Source: Amycolatopsis regifaucium (GTDB taxonomy: Bacteria; Actinomycetota; Actinomycetes; Mycobacteriales; Pseudonocardiaceae). From it: a stretch of DNA of 64,000 bases. Positions 1 to 8,990 of the stretch are shown piece by piece (the first letter of the stretch is position 1; the number at the start of each line of letters is the position of its first letter). The translations under genes and the position numbers were made by a program. The stretch covers positions 7,383 through 71,382 of the forward strand of contig NZ_LQCI01000014.1 of NCBI RefSeq assembly GCF_001613935.1, read 5' to 3'. The notes beneath the pieces are model-generated. The model was not told the DNA's origin. It ran no database searches and worked only from the letters and a program-made list of their open reading frames with translations.

Positions 1-168
1 CCGTCGTGGACGGCGGCCGCCCGGCCCGAAGCCGCCGAGCCGCTCGTGGAAGCCGTGGTCGCCGCTTTGCGCGAACGCGGGGCACGGGTCGAAACGGGCA
101 GGTTCGGTGCCATGATGGCGGTCCGGAGCGTGAACGACGGTCCGTTCACGGTTCTCTTAGAGGTCTAG
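1..168 (+). CDS. dtd: D-aminoacyl-tRNA deacylase, C-terminal part (5' truncated by window edge)
   Basis: Reading from base 1 gives 55 codons ending in TAG at 166-168. The translation carries the C-terminal signature of the Dtd family: PSWTAARPE near the start, then [13 protein letters not shown] and [13 protein letters not shown] at the end. The VNDGP segment belongs to the family's active-site region. Dtd hydrolyses D-amino acids mischarged on tRNA in the cytoplasm and is about 140-150 residues, so roughly the first 90 are outside the window. The last residues match the normal family end, so the 3' end looks complete. The next gene, sigB, starts 244 bp downstream on the same strand. Confidence 0.85.
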   Translation, partial: PSWTAAARPEAAEPLVEAVVAALRERGARVETGRFGAMMAVRSVNDGPFTVLLEV

Positions 169-264
169 ACCACGTTTGTTCCTCCCGCGCGGGCATTCTC
201 AGGAAAAGCTCAGGGTTGGTGGAGCAACGCCCCAGGTCAGCCGCCCGTCTCCTCTGTAGCGGCC

Positions 265-291
265 GGGAACGTTTTCGGACCTCCCGGCGTT
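265..291 (+). promoter_or_regulatory. Candidate ECF (SigR/SigH/SigE-type) promoter of sigB
   Basis: GGGAAC at 265-270 is followed by 18 nt and then GTT at 289-291. This fits the GGAAY-N18-GTT consensus of the actinobacterial thiol/heat/envelope-stress sigma factors (Streptomyces SigR, mycobacterial SigH and SigE). It lies about 120 bp upstream of the sigB ATG. Mycobacterial sigB is known to be transcribed by SigE and SigH, so the position makes sense. No transcript data were available. Confidence 0.5.
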
Positions 292-412
292 GAGCCAAGT
301 GTCCAGCCAAGCTGGGACGGCGAGGAGTAGCGGGTTTCCACAGGGCTTGCTACGCCGAGACGGATCCGGTGGACACATCGCAGCACGTTCAGCCCGTGAC
401 CGGGGAGGCAGA

Positions 413-1444
413 ATGTCAGTCCAGACTCTCGAACGCGAAGCGCGCGGGATTCGCGAGCGCCGTATCCCGGCGCAATCCACCCAGGAGCCGGTGACAGCGG
501 GGGTGCTCACCGACGCCGACCTCGACGCCCAGAGCCCGGCCGCGGACCTGGTTCGCGTGTACCTCAACGGAATCGGCAAGACGGCACTGCTGTCCGCGGC
601 CGACGAGGTCGAGCTGGCGAAGCGCATCGAAGCCGGGGTGTTCGCCCAGCACGTGATCGACACCGCCGAAAACCTCACGCCGAAGCGGCGCTCCGAGATG
701 GCCGCCCTCGTGCGTGACGGCCACGTCGCGAAGAACCACCTGCTGGAGGCCAACCTCCGCCTCGTGGTCTCGCTCGCGAAGCGCTACACCGGCCGGGGGA
801 TGCCGCTGCTCGACCTGATCCAGGAGGGGAACCTGGGTCTGATCCGCGCGGTGGAGAAGTTCGACTACTCCAAGGGGTTCAAGTTCTCGACCTACGCCAC
901 CTGGTGGATCCGCCAGGCCATCACCAGGGGGATGGCCGACCAGGGACGCACCATCCGGCTGCCGGTTCACCTGGTGGAACAGGTGAACAAGCTGGCCCGC
1001 ATCAAGCGTGACCTGCACCAGCAGCTGGGCCGCGACGCCACGCACGAGGAGCTGGCCGCGGAATCGGGCATTCCGGCGCACAAGATCTCCGATCTGCTCG
1101 ACCACTCGCGTGACCCGGTGAGCCTCGACATGCCGGTCGGCACCGAGGAGGACGCCCCGCTCGGCGACTTCATCGAGGACTCCGAGGCGACCGACGCCGA
1201 GAGCGCCGTGATCTCCGGTCTGCTCCAGGACGACCTGCGCCGCGTGCTCGCGACGCTGGACGACCGGGAGTCCCAGGTGATCCGCCTGCGTTACGGCCTC
1301 GACGACGGCCAGCCGCGCACCCTCGACCAGATCGGCAAGCACTTCGGGCTCTCCCGTGAGCGCGTTCGCCAGATCGAGCGAGAGGTCATGTCGAAGCTTC
1401 GCCAGGGCGAGCGGGCCGACCGCTTGCGCGCATACGCTTCGTAA
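413..1444 (+). CDS. sigB: Principal-like RNA polymerase sigma factor SigB
   Basis: The 343-residue protein is a sigma-70 group 2 factor, as mycobacterial SigB. Region 1.2 ([20 protein letters not shown]) comes first. Region 2 follows with [19 protein letters not shown] and the promoter-melting segment [13 protein letters not shown]. Region 3 ([12 protein letters not shown]) and region 4 with the -35-binding helix-turn-helix ([16 protein letters not shown]) complete it. No long acidic 1.1 region is present, which separates it from primary SigA. I chose the ATG at 413 because GGGGAGG lies a normal distance upstream; the open frame extends to 290 but that extension has no family similarity. It likely directs stress and stationary-phase transcription, under the ECF-type promoter at 265-291. 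Confidence 0.93.
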   Translation: MSVQTLEREARGIRERRIPAQSTQEPVTAGVLTDADLDAQSPAADLVRVYLNGIGKTALLSAADEVELAKRIEAGVFAQHVIDTAENLTPKRRSEMAALVRDGHVAKNHLLEANLRLVVSLAKRYTGRGMPLLDLIQEGNLGLIRAVEKFDYSKGFKFSTYATWWIRQAITRGMADQGRTIRLPVHLVEQVNKLARIKRDLHQQLGRDATHEELAAESGIPAHKISDLLDHSRDPVSLDMPVGTEEDAPLGDFIEDSEATDAESAVISGLLQDDLRRVLATLDDRESQVIRLRYGLDDGQPRTLDQIGKHFGLSRERVRQIEREVMSKLRQGERADRLRAYAS

Positions 1445-1752
1445 TCCCCACTGCGCCTTTAGACGCTCGAAAAGCGACACCCGTTCGGCAGCGTTGACTT
1501 ATGACCTGCGTCACGAGACCGTCGAGCAGGTAATAAGTCTTCGCGGTCGGGTGTTCGCGCCCGGATCGCTTTCCCCGGGAGGTCGGGTCCGTCGGGGTGG
1601 GCCCGGCCTCCCGAACCACTTTGTGCGGCCCCGCGACAAATTGCGGTCCGCGAATTGCATTCCGGTCGCCTTCGGCTGGACGTGACGCCGGTCACCCGAG
1701 GCCCGCCTAGTACCGTGGGCGGGTTCCCGATGCCGGCAAAGGAGCCCGCGCA
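1445..1752. other. sigB-fumarase intergenic region with a 14-bp inverted repeat
   Basis: This 308-bp gap has no convincing gene. It holds an inverted repeat with arms 1496-1509 (GACTTATGACCTGC) and 1526-1539 (GCAGGTAATAAGTC), 13 of 14 positions complementary, separated by 16 nt. It is unlike a GC-rich hairpin plus T-run terminator. It could be an operator or a weak terminator after sigB. The fumarase promoter must lie in the second half of the gap, but I cannot pick it out with confidence. Confidence 0.4.
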
Positions 1753-3411
1753 GTGGCGCCCACCACGTTCCAGCACACTGAAGTCCTTCCGCTCGCGAAG
1801 GACACCCACACCGAGTACCGGCTGCTCAGCACCGAAGGTGTCGAGGTCGTCGAGGCGGCGGGCCGGAAGTTCCTCAAGGTCGAGCCCGATGCGCTGACCA
1901 AGCTCGCCAAGACCGCGATCACCGACATCCAGCACCTGCTGCGCTCGTCGCACCTGGCGCAGCTGCGCGCGATCGTCGACGATCCCGAAGCCAGTGGCAA
2001 CGACCGGTTCGTCGCGATGGACCTGCTGCGCAACGCGGCGATCTCCGCCGGCGGCGTCCTCCCGATGTGCCAGGACACCGGCACCGCCATCGTGATCGGC
2101 AAGCGCGGCGAAGGCGTGCTCACCGGCGCCGACGACGAACGCGCGTTGTCGCGAGGCATTTTCGACGCCTATCAGGAGTTGAATCTGCGCTATTCGCAGA
2201 TGGCGCCGGTGAATTTCTGGGACGAGCGCAATACGGGTACCAACTTGCCCGCGCAGATCGAGCTCTATCACAAAGACGGCCAAGGCGACCCGAGCTATGA
2301 ATTCCTGTTCATGGCCAAGGGCGGCGGCAGCGCGAACAAGACGTTCCTCTATCAGGAAACGAAAGCGGTCCTGAACCCGAAGCGGCTCGCGAAGTTCCTC
2401 GACGAGAAACTGCGCAGCCTCGGCACCGCGGCCTGCCCGCCGTACCACCTCGCGATCGTCGTCGGCGGTACGTCGGCGGAGTTCAACCTGAAGGTCGCGA
2501 AGCTGGCCTCGGCCCGCTACCTCGACGACCTGCCCACCGAGGGTTCCGAGCTGGGTCACGGTTTCCGCGACGTCGACCTCGAACAGCAGGTGCTGGAGAT
2601 GACGCGCCAGTTCGGCATCGGCGCGCAGTTCGGCGGCAAGTACTTCTGCCACGACGTCCGCGTGATCCGCCTGCCCCGTCACGGCGCGTCCTGCCCGGTC
2701 GGCGTCGCCGTCTCGTGCTCGGCCGACCGCCAGGCCAAGGCGAAGATCACCGCCGACGGCGTGTTCCTGGAGCAGCTCGAACGCGACCCGGCGCGGTTCC
2801 TGCCCGACGTCACCGAGGACGATCTGTCCGACGAGGTGGTGACCGTCGACCTCAACCGCCCGATGGCCGAGATCCGCGCCCAGCTCTCGCAACTGCCGGT
2901 GAAGACCCGCCTGTCGCTGACCGGCCCGCTCGTCGTCGCCCGCGACATCGCGCACGCGAAGATCGCCGAGCGGCTCGACGCGGGCGAAGAGATGCCGCAG
3001 TACCTTCGCGACCACCCCGTGTACTACGCGGGCCCGGCGAAGACGCCGGAGGGCTACGCTTCGGGCTCCTTCGGGCCGACCACCGCGGGCCGCATGGACT
3101 CCTACGTCGAGCAGTTCCAGGCGGCGGGCGGTTCCCTGGTGATGCTGGCCAAGGGCAACCGGTCCAAGAAGGTGACCGCCGCGTGCCAGGAGCACGGCGG
3201 GTTCTACCTCGGTTCGATCGGCGGCCCGGCCGCGCGGCTCGCGCAGGACTGCATCAAGAAGGTCGAGGTCCTCGAGTACGCCGAGCTGGGGATGGAAGCG
3301 GTCTGGAAGATCGAGGTCGAGGACTTCCCCGCGTTCATCGTCATCGACGACAAGGGCAACGACTTCTTCGAGGCCACTTCGGAACCGGTGCTGCAGATCA
3401 GCTTCCGGTGA
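1753..3411 (+). CDS. fumA: Class I (iron-sulfur) fumarate hydratase
   Basis: The 552-residue protein is a one-chain class I fumarase (FumA/FumB type), which interconverts fumarate and malate in the TCA cycle using a [4Fe-4S] cluster. The N-terminal domain has [11 protein letters not shown] with the first cluster cysteine, then KGGGSANKT. The C-terminal beta domain has [13 protein letters not shown] and [12 protein letters not shown], typical of substrate binding. Length agrees with the family's roughly 550 residues. The start is GTG at 1753. The enzyme is oxygen sensitive, unlike the cluster-free class II FumC commonly found in actinobacteria. A palindromic repeat (3440-3486) sits just after the gene. 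Confidence 0.92.
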   Translation: MAPTTFQHTEVLPLAKDTHTEYRLLSTEGVEVVEAAGRKFLKVEPDALTKLAKTAITDIQHLLRSSHLAQLRAIVDDPEASGNDRFVAMDLLRNAAISAGGVLPMCQDTGTAIVIGKRGEGVLTGADDERALSRGIFDAYQELNLRYSQMAPVNFWDERNTGTNLPAQIELYHKDGQGDPSYEFLFMAKGGGSANKTFLYQETKAVLNPKRLAKFLDEKLRSLGTAACPPYHLAIVVGGTSAEFNLKVAKLASARYLDDLPTEGSELGHGFRDVDLEQQVLEMTRQFGIGAQFGGKYFCHDVRVIRLPRHGASCPVGVAVSCSADRQAKAKITADGVFLEQLERDPARFLPDVTEDDLSDEVVTVDLNRPMAEIRAQLSQLPVKTRLSLTGPLVVARDIAHAKIAERLDAGEEMPQYLRDHPVYYAGPAKTPEGYASGSFGPTTAGRMDSYVEQFQAAGGSLVMLAKGNRSKKVTAACQEHGGFYLGSIGGPAARLAQDCIKKVEVLEYAELGMEAVWKIEVEDFPAFIVIDDKGNDFFEATSEPVLQISFR

Positions 3412-3439
3412 CTGGTCCGGTCACCGCTCCGCCGGTGAG

Positions 3440-3486
3440 ATGAAGGGGCCTTTCATTGCAAATTTTGCGATGAAAGGCCCCTTCAT
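3440..3486. repeat. Nested palindromic intergenic repeat, copy 1 (two 17-bp units, 30-nt period)
   Basis: Two 17-bp units, ATGAAGGGGCCTTTCAT (3440-3456) and ATGAAAGGCCCCTTCAT (3470-3486), are exact reverse complements separated by the 13-nt spacer TGCAAATTTTGCG. Unit starts are 30 nt apart. Each unit is itself a near-palindrome. The element lies between convergent genes (fumarase and the lipoprotein), where a strong hairpin could act as a bidirectional terminator. The same architecture recurs at 13334, 21936 and 34976. Confidence 0.85.
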
Positions 3487-3520
3487 TGCACGCCTGCACG
3501 CCGGGGACACACGAGGCGCG

Positions 3521-4060
3521 TTACCGCATCTGCTTCAGCACAACGGTCCGCTCCCCCAGCGGCGCCGCCAGCGTCACCGAGATCACCGGGAACCGGATGT
3601 CCATCGTGCACATCTGGCCGGTCTGGCCCTTCAGTTCGGTCAGGTTGATGGTGACCCGGGTCCCGTCCTGCTGCGCGGCCTCCGCGGTCGCGTGCCCGCA
3701 GCCGCCTTCCTGGCCGCGGATGTTCAAGATCGTCCCGCCGTTGCTGGTGTGGACCTCACGCGGGTAGTCCGCGGGGAGCGCCGACGCGTCGAGTTGCTTG
3801 TCCGGCACGCGGGTGCTGCCTTCCGGCACCTCCTGCCGCGGCGCGTTCGGAACGCCGGACTGGCTCCCGGGCGCGGGCGCCGGGGACGAGGACGGCGGCA
3901 CGGTACTCAGGTTGCCGCTGCCCTGGCCGCTCCCCGGTTCCACCGCCGGGTTCTGCGCCCCGCAGGCGGATACCGCAACGACGATCAGGCCCAGGCCGAT
4001 GACATTCGTTAAGTACCTCATGTGCTGAGGACGGAACGAAGCCGTCATGGGGTTGCACAC
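3521..4060 (-). CDS. Small secreted lipoprotein (tandem paralogue 1)
   Basis: The 179-residue protein starts at GTG 4060, placed by AAGGGAG eight bases upstream. A hydrophobic signal segment (VIGLGLIVVAV) leads to lipobox VSAC. A Ser/Pro/Gly-rich linker then precedes a compact C-terminal domain of about 80 residues. That domain has two cysteines (EGGCGHA and GQMCTMDIRFP) and ends in LGERTVVL. It is clearly paralogous to the protein encoded just upstream (4065-4544), which shares the cysteine spacing, the G-x-MC-x3-IR motif and the RTVVL end. The two genes are four bases apart, hence one operon. I do not recognise the family; it should be a membrane-anchored extracellular protein with one disulfide. 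Confidence 0.75.
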   Translation of the reverse strand: MCNPMTASFRPQHMRYLTNVIGLGLIVVAVSACGAQNPAVEPGSGQGSGNLSTVPPSSSPAPAPGSQSGVPNAPRQEVPEGSTRVPDKQLDASALPADYPREVHTSNGGTILNIRGQEGGCGHATAEAAQQDGTRVTINLTELKGQTGQMCTMDIRFPVISVTLAAPLGERTVVLKQMR

Positions 4061-4064
4061 GATC

Positions 4065-4544
4065 TCAACTCCCTTCCAGGACGACAGTCCGCGAACCGAT
4101 GGGCTCGGCCGGCCGCACCGGCAGGACGACGTAGCGGATGACCTGCGGGCACATCCGTCCCGGATCGCCGTGGTCGATCTTGATCTTGACCACGACCCGT
4201 CGCGCGTTCTGTTCGGCCAGGTTCGCCGTCGCCTCGTCGCAGCCGCTGATTTCGACGTGCACGTTCAAGGTCGTGCCGGTTCCCGCGCTGACTTGAGCGG
4301 GCACCTTGGCTTCGACCTGCGACGGCGGCAGCATCGCGTCTGAGGGCGGCGGGCCGGCGGTCGGCCGTGACATCGGTGGTTTCGCGACCGGCGGGCTCGC
4401 CGGGAGTGAGGTGGGCAGAGCCGAAGGTGTGGTGACGACCGGCGGAGTACTCGTGTTCGCCGGTGCTCCCGGGCCGCCCGCGCCGCAGGCCGCCGTCGCG
4501 GCGAGCACGAGCCCCGCGCCTAGCGTCTTCGCTGCGTTCTTCAT
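4065..4544 (-). CDS. Small secreted lipoprotein (tandem paralogue 2)
   Basis: The 159-residue protein begins with a lipoprotein signal peptide (GLVLAATAACG, lipobox TAAC). A Pro/Thr/Ser-rich spacer of about 60 residues follows, then a C-terminal domain with EISGCDEAT and GRMCPQVIRYVVLPVRP, ending IGSRTVVLEG. The same domain order, paired cysteines and end motif occur in the downstream neighbour (3521-4060), so this is a local duplication that has diverged strongly. Function unknown. The gene is transcribed away from the phosphonate permease gene, which runs in the same direction and ends at 4596, so read-through from that operon is possible. Confidence 0.75.
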   Translation of the reverse strand: MKNAAKTLGAGLVLAATAACGAGGPGAPANTSTPPVVTTPSALPTSLPASPPVAKPPMSRPTAGPPPSDAMLPPSQVEAKVPAQVSAGTGTTLNVHVEISGCDEATANLAEQNARRVVVKIKIDHGDPGRMCPQVIRYVVLPVRPAEPIGSRTVVLEGS

Positions 4545-4595
4545 GGCTTCAAGACGGAGCGAGCGTCCGATCGGGTTGCATCACCGCTCTGTCCT

Positions 4596-5393
4596 TCAAC
4601 GCTGGGCGGCACGTCCGCGAACCAGCCCGAGAAGCACCACCCCGGCGAGGGTGACGGCCAGCAGCAGCACCGTGCTCGCCGAGGCCAGGAACACCTGCCC
4701 CCGGTCCGTGAGCGCGAAAATGCTCGCGGGCAGCGTGCGCCAGTCCGGTGGGTACAGCATCATCGTCGCGCCCAGTTCACCCATCGACATCGCCAGCGCG
4801 AGACTCGCCGACGCCGAGATCGACGGCAGCAGCACCGGCAGGCGGACCCGGAGCAGCACCCGCACCGGCCCCGCCCCGAGGCTCGCCGCCGCCTGCGCCA
4901 GCAGCGGGTCCATCCGTGCGATGGCGGCGGAGACGGTGCTGAAGGAGAACGGCAGCAGGATCATCACGTGCCCGAGCAGCACGATCCAGCGCGTCCCGTT
5001 GAAGGCCAGCGGCGGACGGCTGAACGCCACCAGCAACGCCAGTCCCAGCACCACCGAAGGCACCGCGATCGGCAGGTGGAACAGCGCATCGACGGCTTTG
5101 CGGACCCGAGGACCGGCCGACCGCGCGGCGAGCGCGGCCCAGGTCCCCAGCAGCACCGAGACCAGCGAGGCGATGACACCGGTCTGGATGCTCACCGAAA
5201 GACTCGCGAACGTCTCCCCGGACAACGCCTGCGCGAAGTGCGAACCGGTGAGCGCGCCCGGTAGCAGGCCGGTCCAGTTGCCGGCGACCGACGCGAGCGC
5301 GATCATCAGCAGTGGCGCCAGCACGATCGCGGTGAACAGCACCGCGAACACCGTCCACAGCAGTATCCGGCTACGCCTCGTCCACAGCAGCAC
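4596..5393 (-). CDS. ABC transporter permease, 2-aminoethylphosphonate type (second permease)
   Basis: The 265-residue integral membrane protein has about six hydrophobic segments and the permease EAA-loop region (AQAAASLGAGPVRVLLRVRLP) that contacts the ATPase. It resembles PhnV-type permeases of 2-aminoethylphosphonate importers. Its start overlaps the upstream permease gene by 23 bp, so the two are translationally coupled. It is the last gene of the transport operon reading from 8299 down to 4596. Substrate is inferred from the neighbouring phosphonatase-like hydrolase and FAD oxidase, not from the permease itself. Confidence 0.85.
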   Translation of the reverse strand: MLLWTRRSRILLWTVFAVLFTAIVLAPLLMIALASVAGNWTGLLPGALTGSHFAQALSGETFASLSVSIQTGVIASLVSVLLGTWAALAARSAGPRVRKAVDALFHLPIAVPSVVLGLALLVAFSRPPLAFNGTRWIVLLGHVMILLPFSFSTVSAAIARMDPLLAQAAASLGAGPVRVLLRVRLPVLLPSISASASLALAMSMGELGATMMLYPPDWRTLPASIFALTDRGQVFLASASTVLLLAVTLAGVVLLGLVRGRAAQR

Positions 5394-6225
5394 GACGGCC
5401 TCCCTTCGTCAGACGCCGGTAAGTTCCGTACAGGGCAAGGGAGAACACGACGTTGACCACCGCGATGACACAGGCCTGCGGGAAGTCGAACGTGACGATT
5501 CCCTTGCCGTAGACCAGCATCGGCAGTGTCGTGACGTCCTTGGCGCCGAGGAACAGCACGATGCCGAACTCGTTCATCGCCAGCAGCATGGTCAGGCAGG
5601 CGCCAGAAGCCAGTGACGGGAGGGCTTCCGGCAGGATCACCTGACGCAGCACGCGTCCGGGTTTCGCGCCGAGACTGGCCGCGACCTCCATCTGCGCCGA
5701 GGGGACCTGGCCGAACGCGGCGAGCGCCGGCCGCATCACGAACGGCGTGTAGAAGGTGATCTCCGCCAGCAGGATCCCGAACGGCGAGTACAGGAAACCG
5801 CCGGCGCCGAGGATTCCCGCACTGCCGTAGATGAAGGTGAAGGCGAGCGCGATGAGGAACGACGGGAACGCGAGCACGGTGTCCACCAGCCGCGAGAGCG
5901 CCCGGGCGCCGGGGAACGGGACGAACGCGATCACCAGCGCGAGGAACGTCCCGAGCACCACGCACCCCGCGGTGGCACCGAGAGCGAGCGCGACGGTCTT
6001 CCAGGCGGCGTCCCGCAATTCCGCCGAACCCAGGACGTCCAACCACACCGAGAAACCGAACTCGCCGGTCTTCGATTCCAGCGACTGCAGGACGACGAGC
6101 ACGAGCGGGTAGCCGAAGAACCCGAGCAGGACGAGCACCGGGGGCAGCAGGAGCCAGCCGCGTGCCGCCGGTTTCTCCCGCCGCCGCGCCGGTGCCGACG
6201 TGGCGGCCAGTGCGAGGCCGGTCAT
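5371..6225 (-). CDS. ABC transporter permease, 2-aminoethylphosphonate type (first permease)
   Basis: The 284-residue protein has six predicted membrane helices and an EAA-loop (MEVAASLGAKPGRVLRQVILPE). It is the partner permease (PhnU type) of the 4596-5393 product. Its ATG overlaps the ATPase stop codon as ATGA, and its own 3' end overlaps the next permease gene, so the three membrane and ATPase parts are made from one message. The heterodimeric channel is expected to carry an aminophosphonate or similar small anion across the membrane. Confidence 0.85.
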   Translation of the reverse strand: MTGLALAATSAPARRREKPAARGWLLLPPVLVLLGFFGYPLVLVVLQSLESKTGEFGFSVWLDVLGSAELRDAAWKTVALALGATAGCVVLGTFLALVIAFVPFPGARALSRLVDTVLAFPSFLIALAFTFIYGSAGILGAGGFLYSPFGILLAEITFYTPFVMRPALAAFGQVPSAQMEVAASLGAKPGRVLRQVILPEALPSLASGACLTMLLAMNEFGIVLFLGAKDVTTLPMLVYGKGIVTFDFPQACVIAVVNVVFSLALYGTYRRLTKGGRRAAVDEA

Positions 6226-7283
6226 CCGATGCCCACCAGCGGGCAGCCGTCCGGAATGGACACTCCGACCCGCTCACCCACGCCCGGCAGCCCCTCGACG
6301 TCCGGCACTTCGGCCCGTACCTCGCCGCCGTCGTGCGCGAGTTCGAGGTCGAGCCGGAACCCCGTGCCGCGCCACTGGACGCCGCGCAGGATCGCGGGCA
6401 ACGCGCCAGGGGCGTCGGCCGCGGTGATCCCGACGCGGTGCGGCCGGACGCCGAGCGCGACCGGCTGCCCCGCCCGGAGCGCACCGGACGGATCCGCCAC
6501 CAGTTCGCGGCCGCCGAGCCGGACGCGGGTGCTGTCGGGTTGGATCGGCTCCACCGGGATGAGGTTGGACGCGCCGAGGAAACTCGCGGTGAACTCCGTC
6601 GACGGGCGCTGGTACAGCTCCCGGCTCGGGCCGAGTTCGACCAGCTTCGAGTCGCGCATGACCGCGATCCGGTCGGCCAGCGCCAGCGCCTCGCCCTGGT
6701 CGTGGGTGACGTAGATCAGCGTGGTGTCGGGCAGTTCGGCACGCAGCCGCAGCAGTTCCGCGACCATGTCCTCACGCAGTGCCGCGTCCAAAGCGGACAG
6801 TGGCTCGTCGAGGAGCAGCACGCGCGGCCGGATGGCCAGGGCCCGCGCGAGCGCGACGCGTTGCTGCTGCCCGCCCGAAAGCTCGCGAGGGTAGCGGCGG
6901 GCGTACTTGCCCATCCCGACCAGTTCCAGCGCTTCGGCGACCCGCCTCTCGGTCTCGGCGCGGGGAGTCTTGCGCGCCTTGAGCCCGAAAGCGACGTTCG
7001 CCTCGACGCGCATGTGCGGGAACAGCGCGTAGCTCTGGACGACCACGCCGAGACCACGCCGATGCGGTGGCAGGTCCGTGACGTCCTCGCCGTCGAGCAG
7101 GACCCGGCCGGTGCTCGGCACGACGAAACCCGCGAGGGCCTTCAAGGCCGTCGACTTGCCGGAGCCGGACGGCCCGAGCATCGCCAGCGTCTCCCCTCTC
7201 GCCACCGTGAGGTCCAGTGGTGAGAGAGCCGTCGTCTGGCCGAAGCGGACGGACACCCCGCGGAACTCGACCGCCGCGGTCAT
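6222..7283 (-). CDS. ABC transporter ATP-binding protein, aminophosphonate import
   Basis: The 353-residue ATPase has Walker A GPSGSGKST, Q-loop VVQSYALFP, signature LSGGQQQR, Walker B VLLLDEPLSALD and the H-loop VTHDQGEAL. A C-terminal TOBE-like regulatory domain follows. This is the layout of the spermidine/phosphonate/sulfate importer group. I place the start at ATG 7283 because it overlaps the stop of the binding-protein gene; the open frame extends to 7346 without similarity. It powers import through the two permeases downstream. Confidence 0.92.
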   Translation of the reverse strand: MTAAVEFRGVSVRFGQTTALSPLDLTVARGETLAMLGPSGSGKSTALKALAGFVVPSTGRVLLDGEDVTDLPPHRRGLGVVVQSYALFPHMRVEANVAFGLKARKTPRAETERRVAEALELVGMGKYARRYPRELSGGQQQRVALARALAIRPRVLLLDEPLSALDAALREDMVAELLRLRAELPDTTLIYVTHDQGEALALADRIAVMRDSKLVELGPSRELYQRPSTEFTASFLGASNLIPVEPIQPDSTRVRLGGRELVADPSGALRAGQPVALGVRPHRVGITAADAPGALPAILRGVQWRGTGFRLDLELAHDGGEVRAEVPDVEGLPGVGERVGVSIPDGCPLVGIG

Positions 7284-8299
7284 CGGCCGACGGCCTTCTT
7301 GTAGGCGGCGAGGTCGGCGTCGAGCTTCGCGAGCACGGCGTCCCAATCCGGCTGCCAGATCTCGACGCCGTCGAGCGCCGCCTTCACCTTGTCCGCCCGC
7401 GGCCCGGACGGCGTGACGTCGGTCCGCGCCGGGGCGCCGAAAGCGTCCACGGCCTTGCCCTGCACCTCGGGCGAGAGCAGGAAGTCCAGGAACTTCTTGG
7501 CGTTCTCGGCGTGCGGCGCGTTGGTCACGAGACCCGCGTAGTACGGGAGCGCGAACGTGGACCGCTTGCCGTGGGAGTCGGCCGGGAAGAAGACCTCGAA
7601 ATCACCGCTCTTCTCGATCGAGGCGAGGTTCATCTGGACGTCGCCGTTGGCCACCAGGATCTCGGCCTTGGCGACCTTCGGCTGCAGTTTCCCGGTGGAG
7701 GACGACGGGCCGACGTTGTTGGCTTCGAGGTTCGTGAGGTACTCGAGCGCGCCCTGTTCGCCGAGGACGTGCTGGAGTTGCAGCAGTACCGCGGTGCCGT
7801 CGCCCGCCTCACCGGGAGTCGAGTACTGGAGTTTGCCCTTGAACGCGGGCGCCAGCAGGTCGTCCCAGGTCTTGGGCGAGACCTGCGGGTTGCGGATGAA
7901 GCTGAGGTAGTTGTTCATGATGGCGAAGTAGCGGCCCTGACCGTCCTTCTGCCCGGCGGGCACCTGGTCGGCCCCGGACGGCGCCGTGGCGGCGAGCAGC
8001 CCCTGCGACGCGGCGCGCTGGATGAACGGCGGGAGGGTGACCAGGATGTCGGCCTGGGTGTTGGCCTTCTCCTTCTCCACCCGCGAGGCGACTTCGCCCG
8101 ATCCGGCGGTCACCGCCTGCACGGTGATGCCGGTCTTCGCCTTGAACTCCTCGATACGCTGGGCGTACCAGTCTTCAAGACCGTCCACTGTGTACAGTGT
8201 GACGGTCTGGTCGCCGGACGCGCCGCCGGCGGTGCCACCACAGGCGGCCAGGGTGAGCGCGAGCAGCCCGGCGAGGGCGGTGGCCGCGAGTTTCTTCAT
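7280..8299 (-). CDS. ABC transporter substrate-binding lipoprotein, aminophosphonate type
   Basis: The 339-residue protein starts at ATG 8299 with AAGGAG upstream. A lipoprotein signal (LAGLLALTLAACGG) anchors it outside the membrane. The mature part has the extracellular binding protein fold: an N-terminal VTLYTVDGLEDWY strand, then GSGEVASRVEKEKANTQADI, and a central FAIMNNYLSFIRNP. It resembles binding proteins of the 2-aminoethylphosphonate and iron families. Context (HAD hydrolase of the phosphonatase type 16 bp upstream, FAD oxidase, matching permeases) argues for an aminophosphonate rather than iron. Confidence 0.87.
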   Translation of the reverse strand: MKKLAATALAGLLALTLAACGGTAGGASGDQTVTLYTVDGLEDWYAQRIEEFKAKTGITVQAVTAGSGEVASRVEKEKANTQADILVTLPPFIQRAASQGLLAATAPSGADQVPAGQKDGQGRYFAIMNNYLSFIRNPQVSPKTWDDLLAPAFKGKLQYSTPGEAGDGTAVLLQLQHVLGEQGALEYLTNLEANNVGPSSSTGKLQPKVAKAEILVANGDVQMNLASIEKSGDFEVFFPADSHGKRSTFALPYYAGLVTNAPHAENAKKFLDFLLSPEVQGKAVDAFGAPARTDVTPSGPRADKVKAALDGVEIWQPDWDAVLAKLDADLAAYKKAVGR

Positions 8300-8315
8300 G
8301 TCGTCAAAGCTCCTT

Positions 8316-8990
8316 TTAGGACAGCAGGGCGGTGAGGTCGCGGACGGATTCGAGGACGTGGGTGGCACCGGCGGCTTCCAGTTCCGGCTTCGTCGCCGAT
8401 CCGGTGAGCACGCCGGCGACGAGCGAAGCGCCCGAGGAGAGGCCGGTCTGGATGTCCGAGGGTGTGTCGCCGGCGACGGCGATCCGGCGGACGTCGCCGA
8501 TTTCGAGCCCTAACGCGGCGGTGAGGACGAGATCGGGGAACGGACGGCCACGCACGCCGTCTCCCGGCGCCAAGACCGCGTCGGCGAGGCCCTGCCAGCC
8601 CAGCGCGTCCAGGATCGCGTTCTGGGTGGCGGGCGCGAAGCCGGTGGTGAGGGCGACCTTCACGCCCCGGGCTTGCAGCTCCTGGATCGTCTCCTCGGCG
8701 CCCGGGATCGGCTCGCAGTGGCCGTCGGCGACGAGCTTTCCGTAGGCGGCCTGGAATTCGGTGTTCGCGCGCTGGGCGAGATCCTCGTTCCCGTCGAGCA
8801 GGGTACGAAAGACGACGATCTTGGACTGGCCCATGGTTTCGACGACGTAGTCGAGCATCCCCGGATAGCGTGTGTCCTCTTCGGACACTCCGGCGGCGGC
8901 GATCGCCTCGGTGAAGGCGCGGATCACCAGGCCGTCGTCGGCGACGGTGGTGCCCGCCATGTCCAGGACGACGAGTTCGGTGGTCACCAC
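8316..8990 (-). CDS. Phosphonatase-like HAD hydrolase
   Basis: The 224-residue protein has the HAD nucleophile motif DMAGTT near residue 9, a helical cap with ETMGQSKIVVFR, motif II LTTGF, and motif IV VAVAGDTPSDI. This pattern is that of the phosphonatase-like hydrolases (TIGR03351), relatives of PhnX that cleave the C-P bond of phosphonoacetaldehyde-type substrates. PhnX itself uses a cap lysine for a Schiff base; I did not confirm an equivalent here. The start is one of two adjacent GTG codons (8990 or 8987); the second overlaps the stop of the oxidase gene as GTGA. It sits between the oxidase that would supply the aldehyde and the importer. Confidence 0.85.
   Translation of the reverse strand: MVTTELVVLDMAGTTVADDGLVIRAFTEAIAAAGVSEEDTRYPGMLDYVVETMGQSKIVVFRTLLDGNEDLAQRANTEFQAAYGKLVADGHCEPIPGAEETIQELQARGVKVALTTGFAPATQNAILDALGWQGLADAVLAPGDGVRGRPFPDLVLTAALGLEIGDVRRIAVAGDTPSDIQTGLSSGASLVAGVLTGSATKPELEAAGATHVLESVRDLTALLS

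Noticed and set aside
3440..4012. Small ORF beginning with an MKGPFIA-type repeat
   Set aside because: The reading comes from the palindromic repeat, has no ribosome site and runs antisense to the lipoprotein gene.
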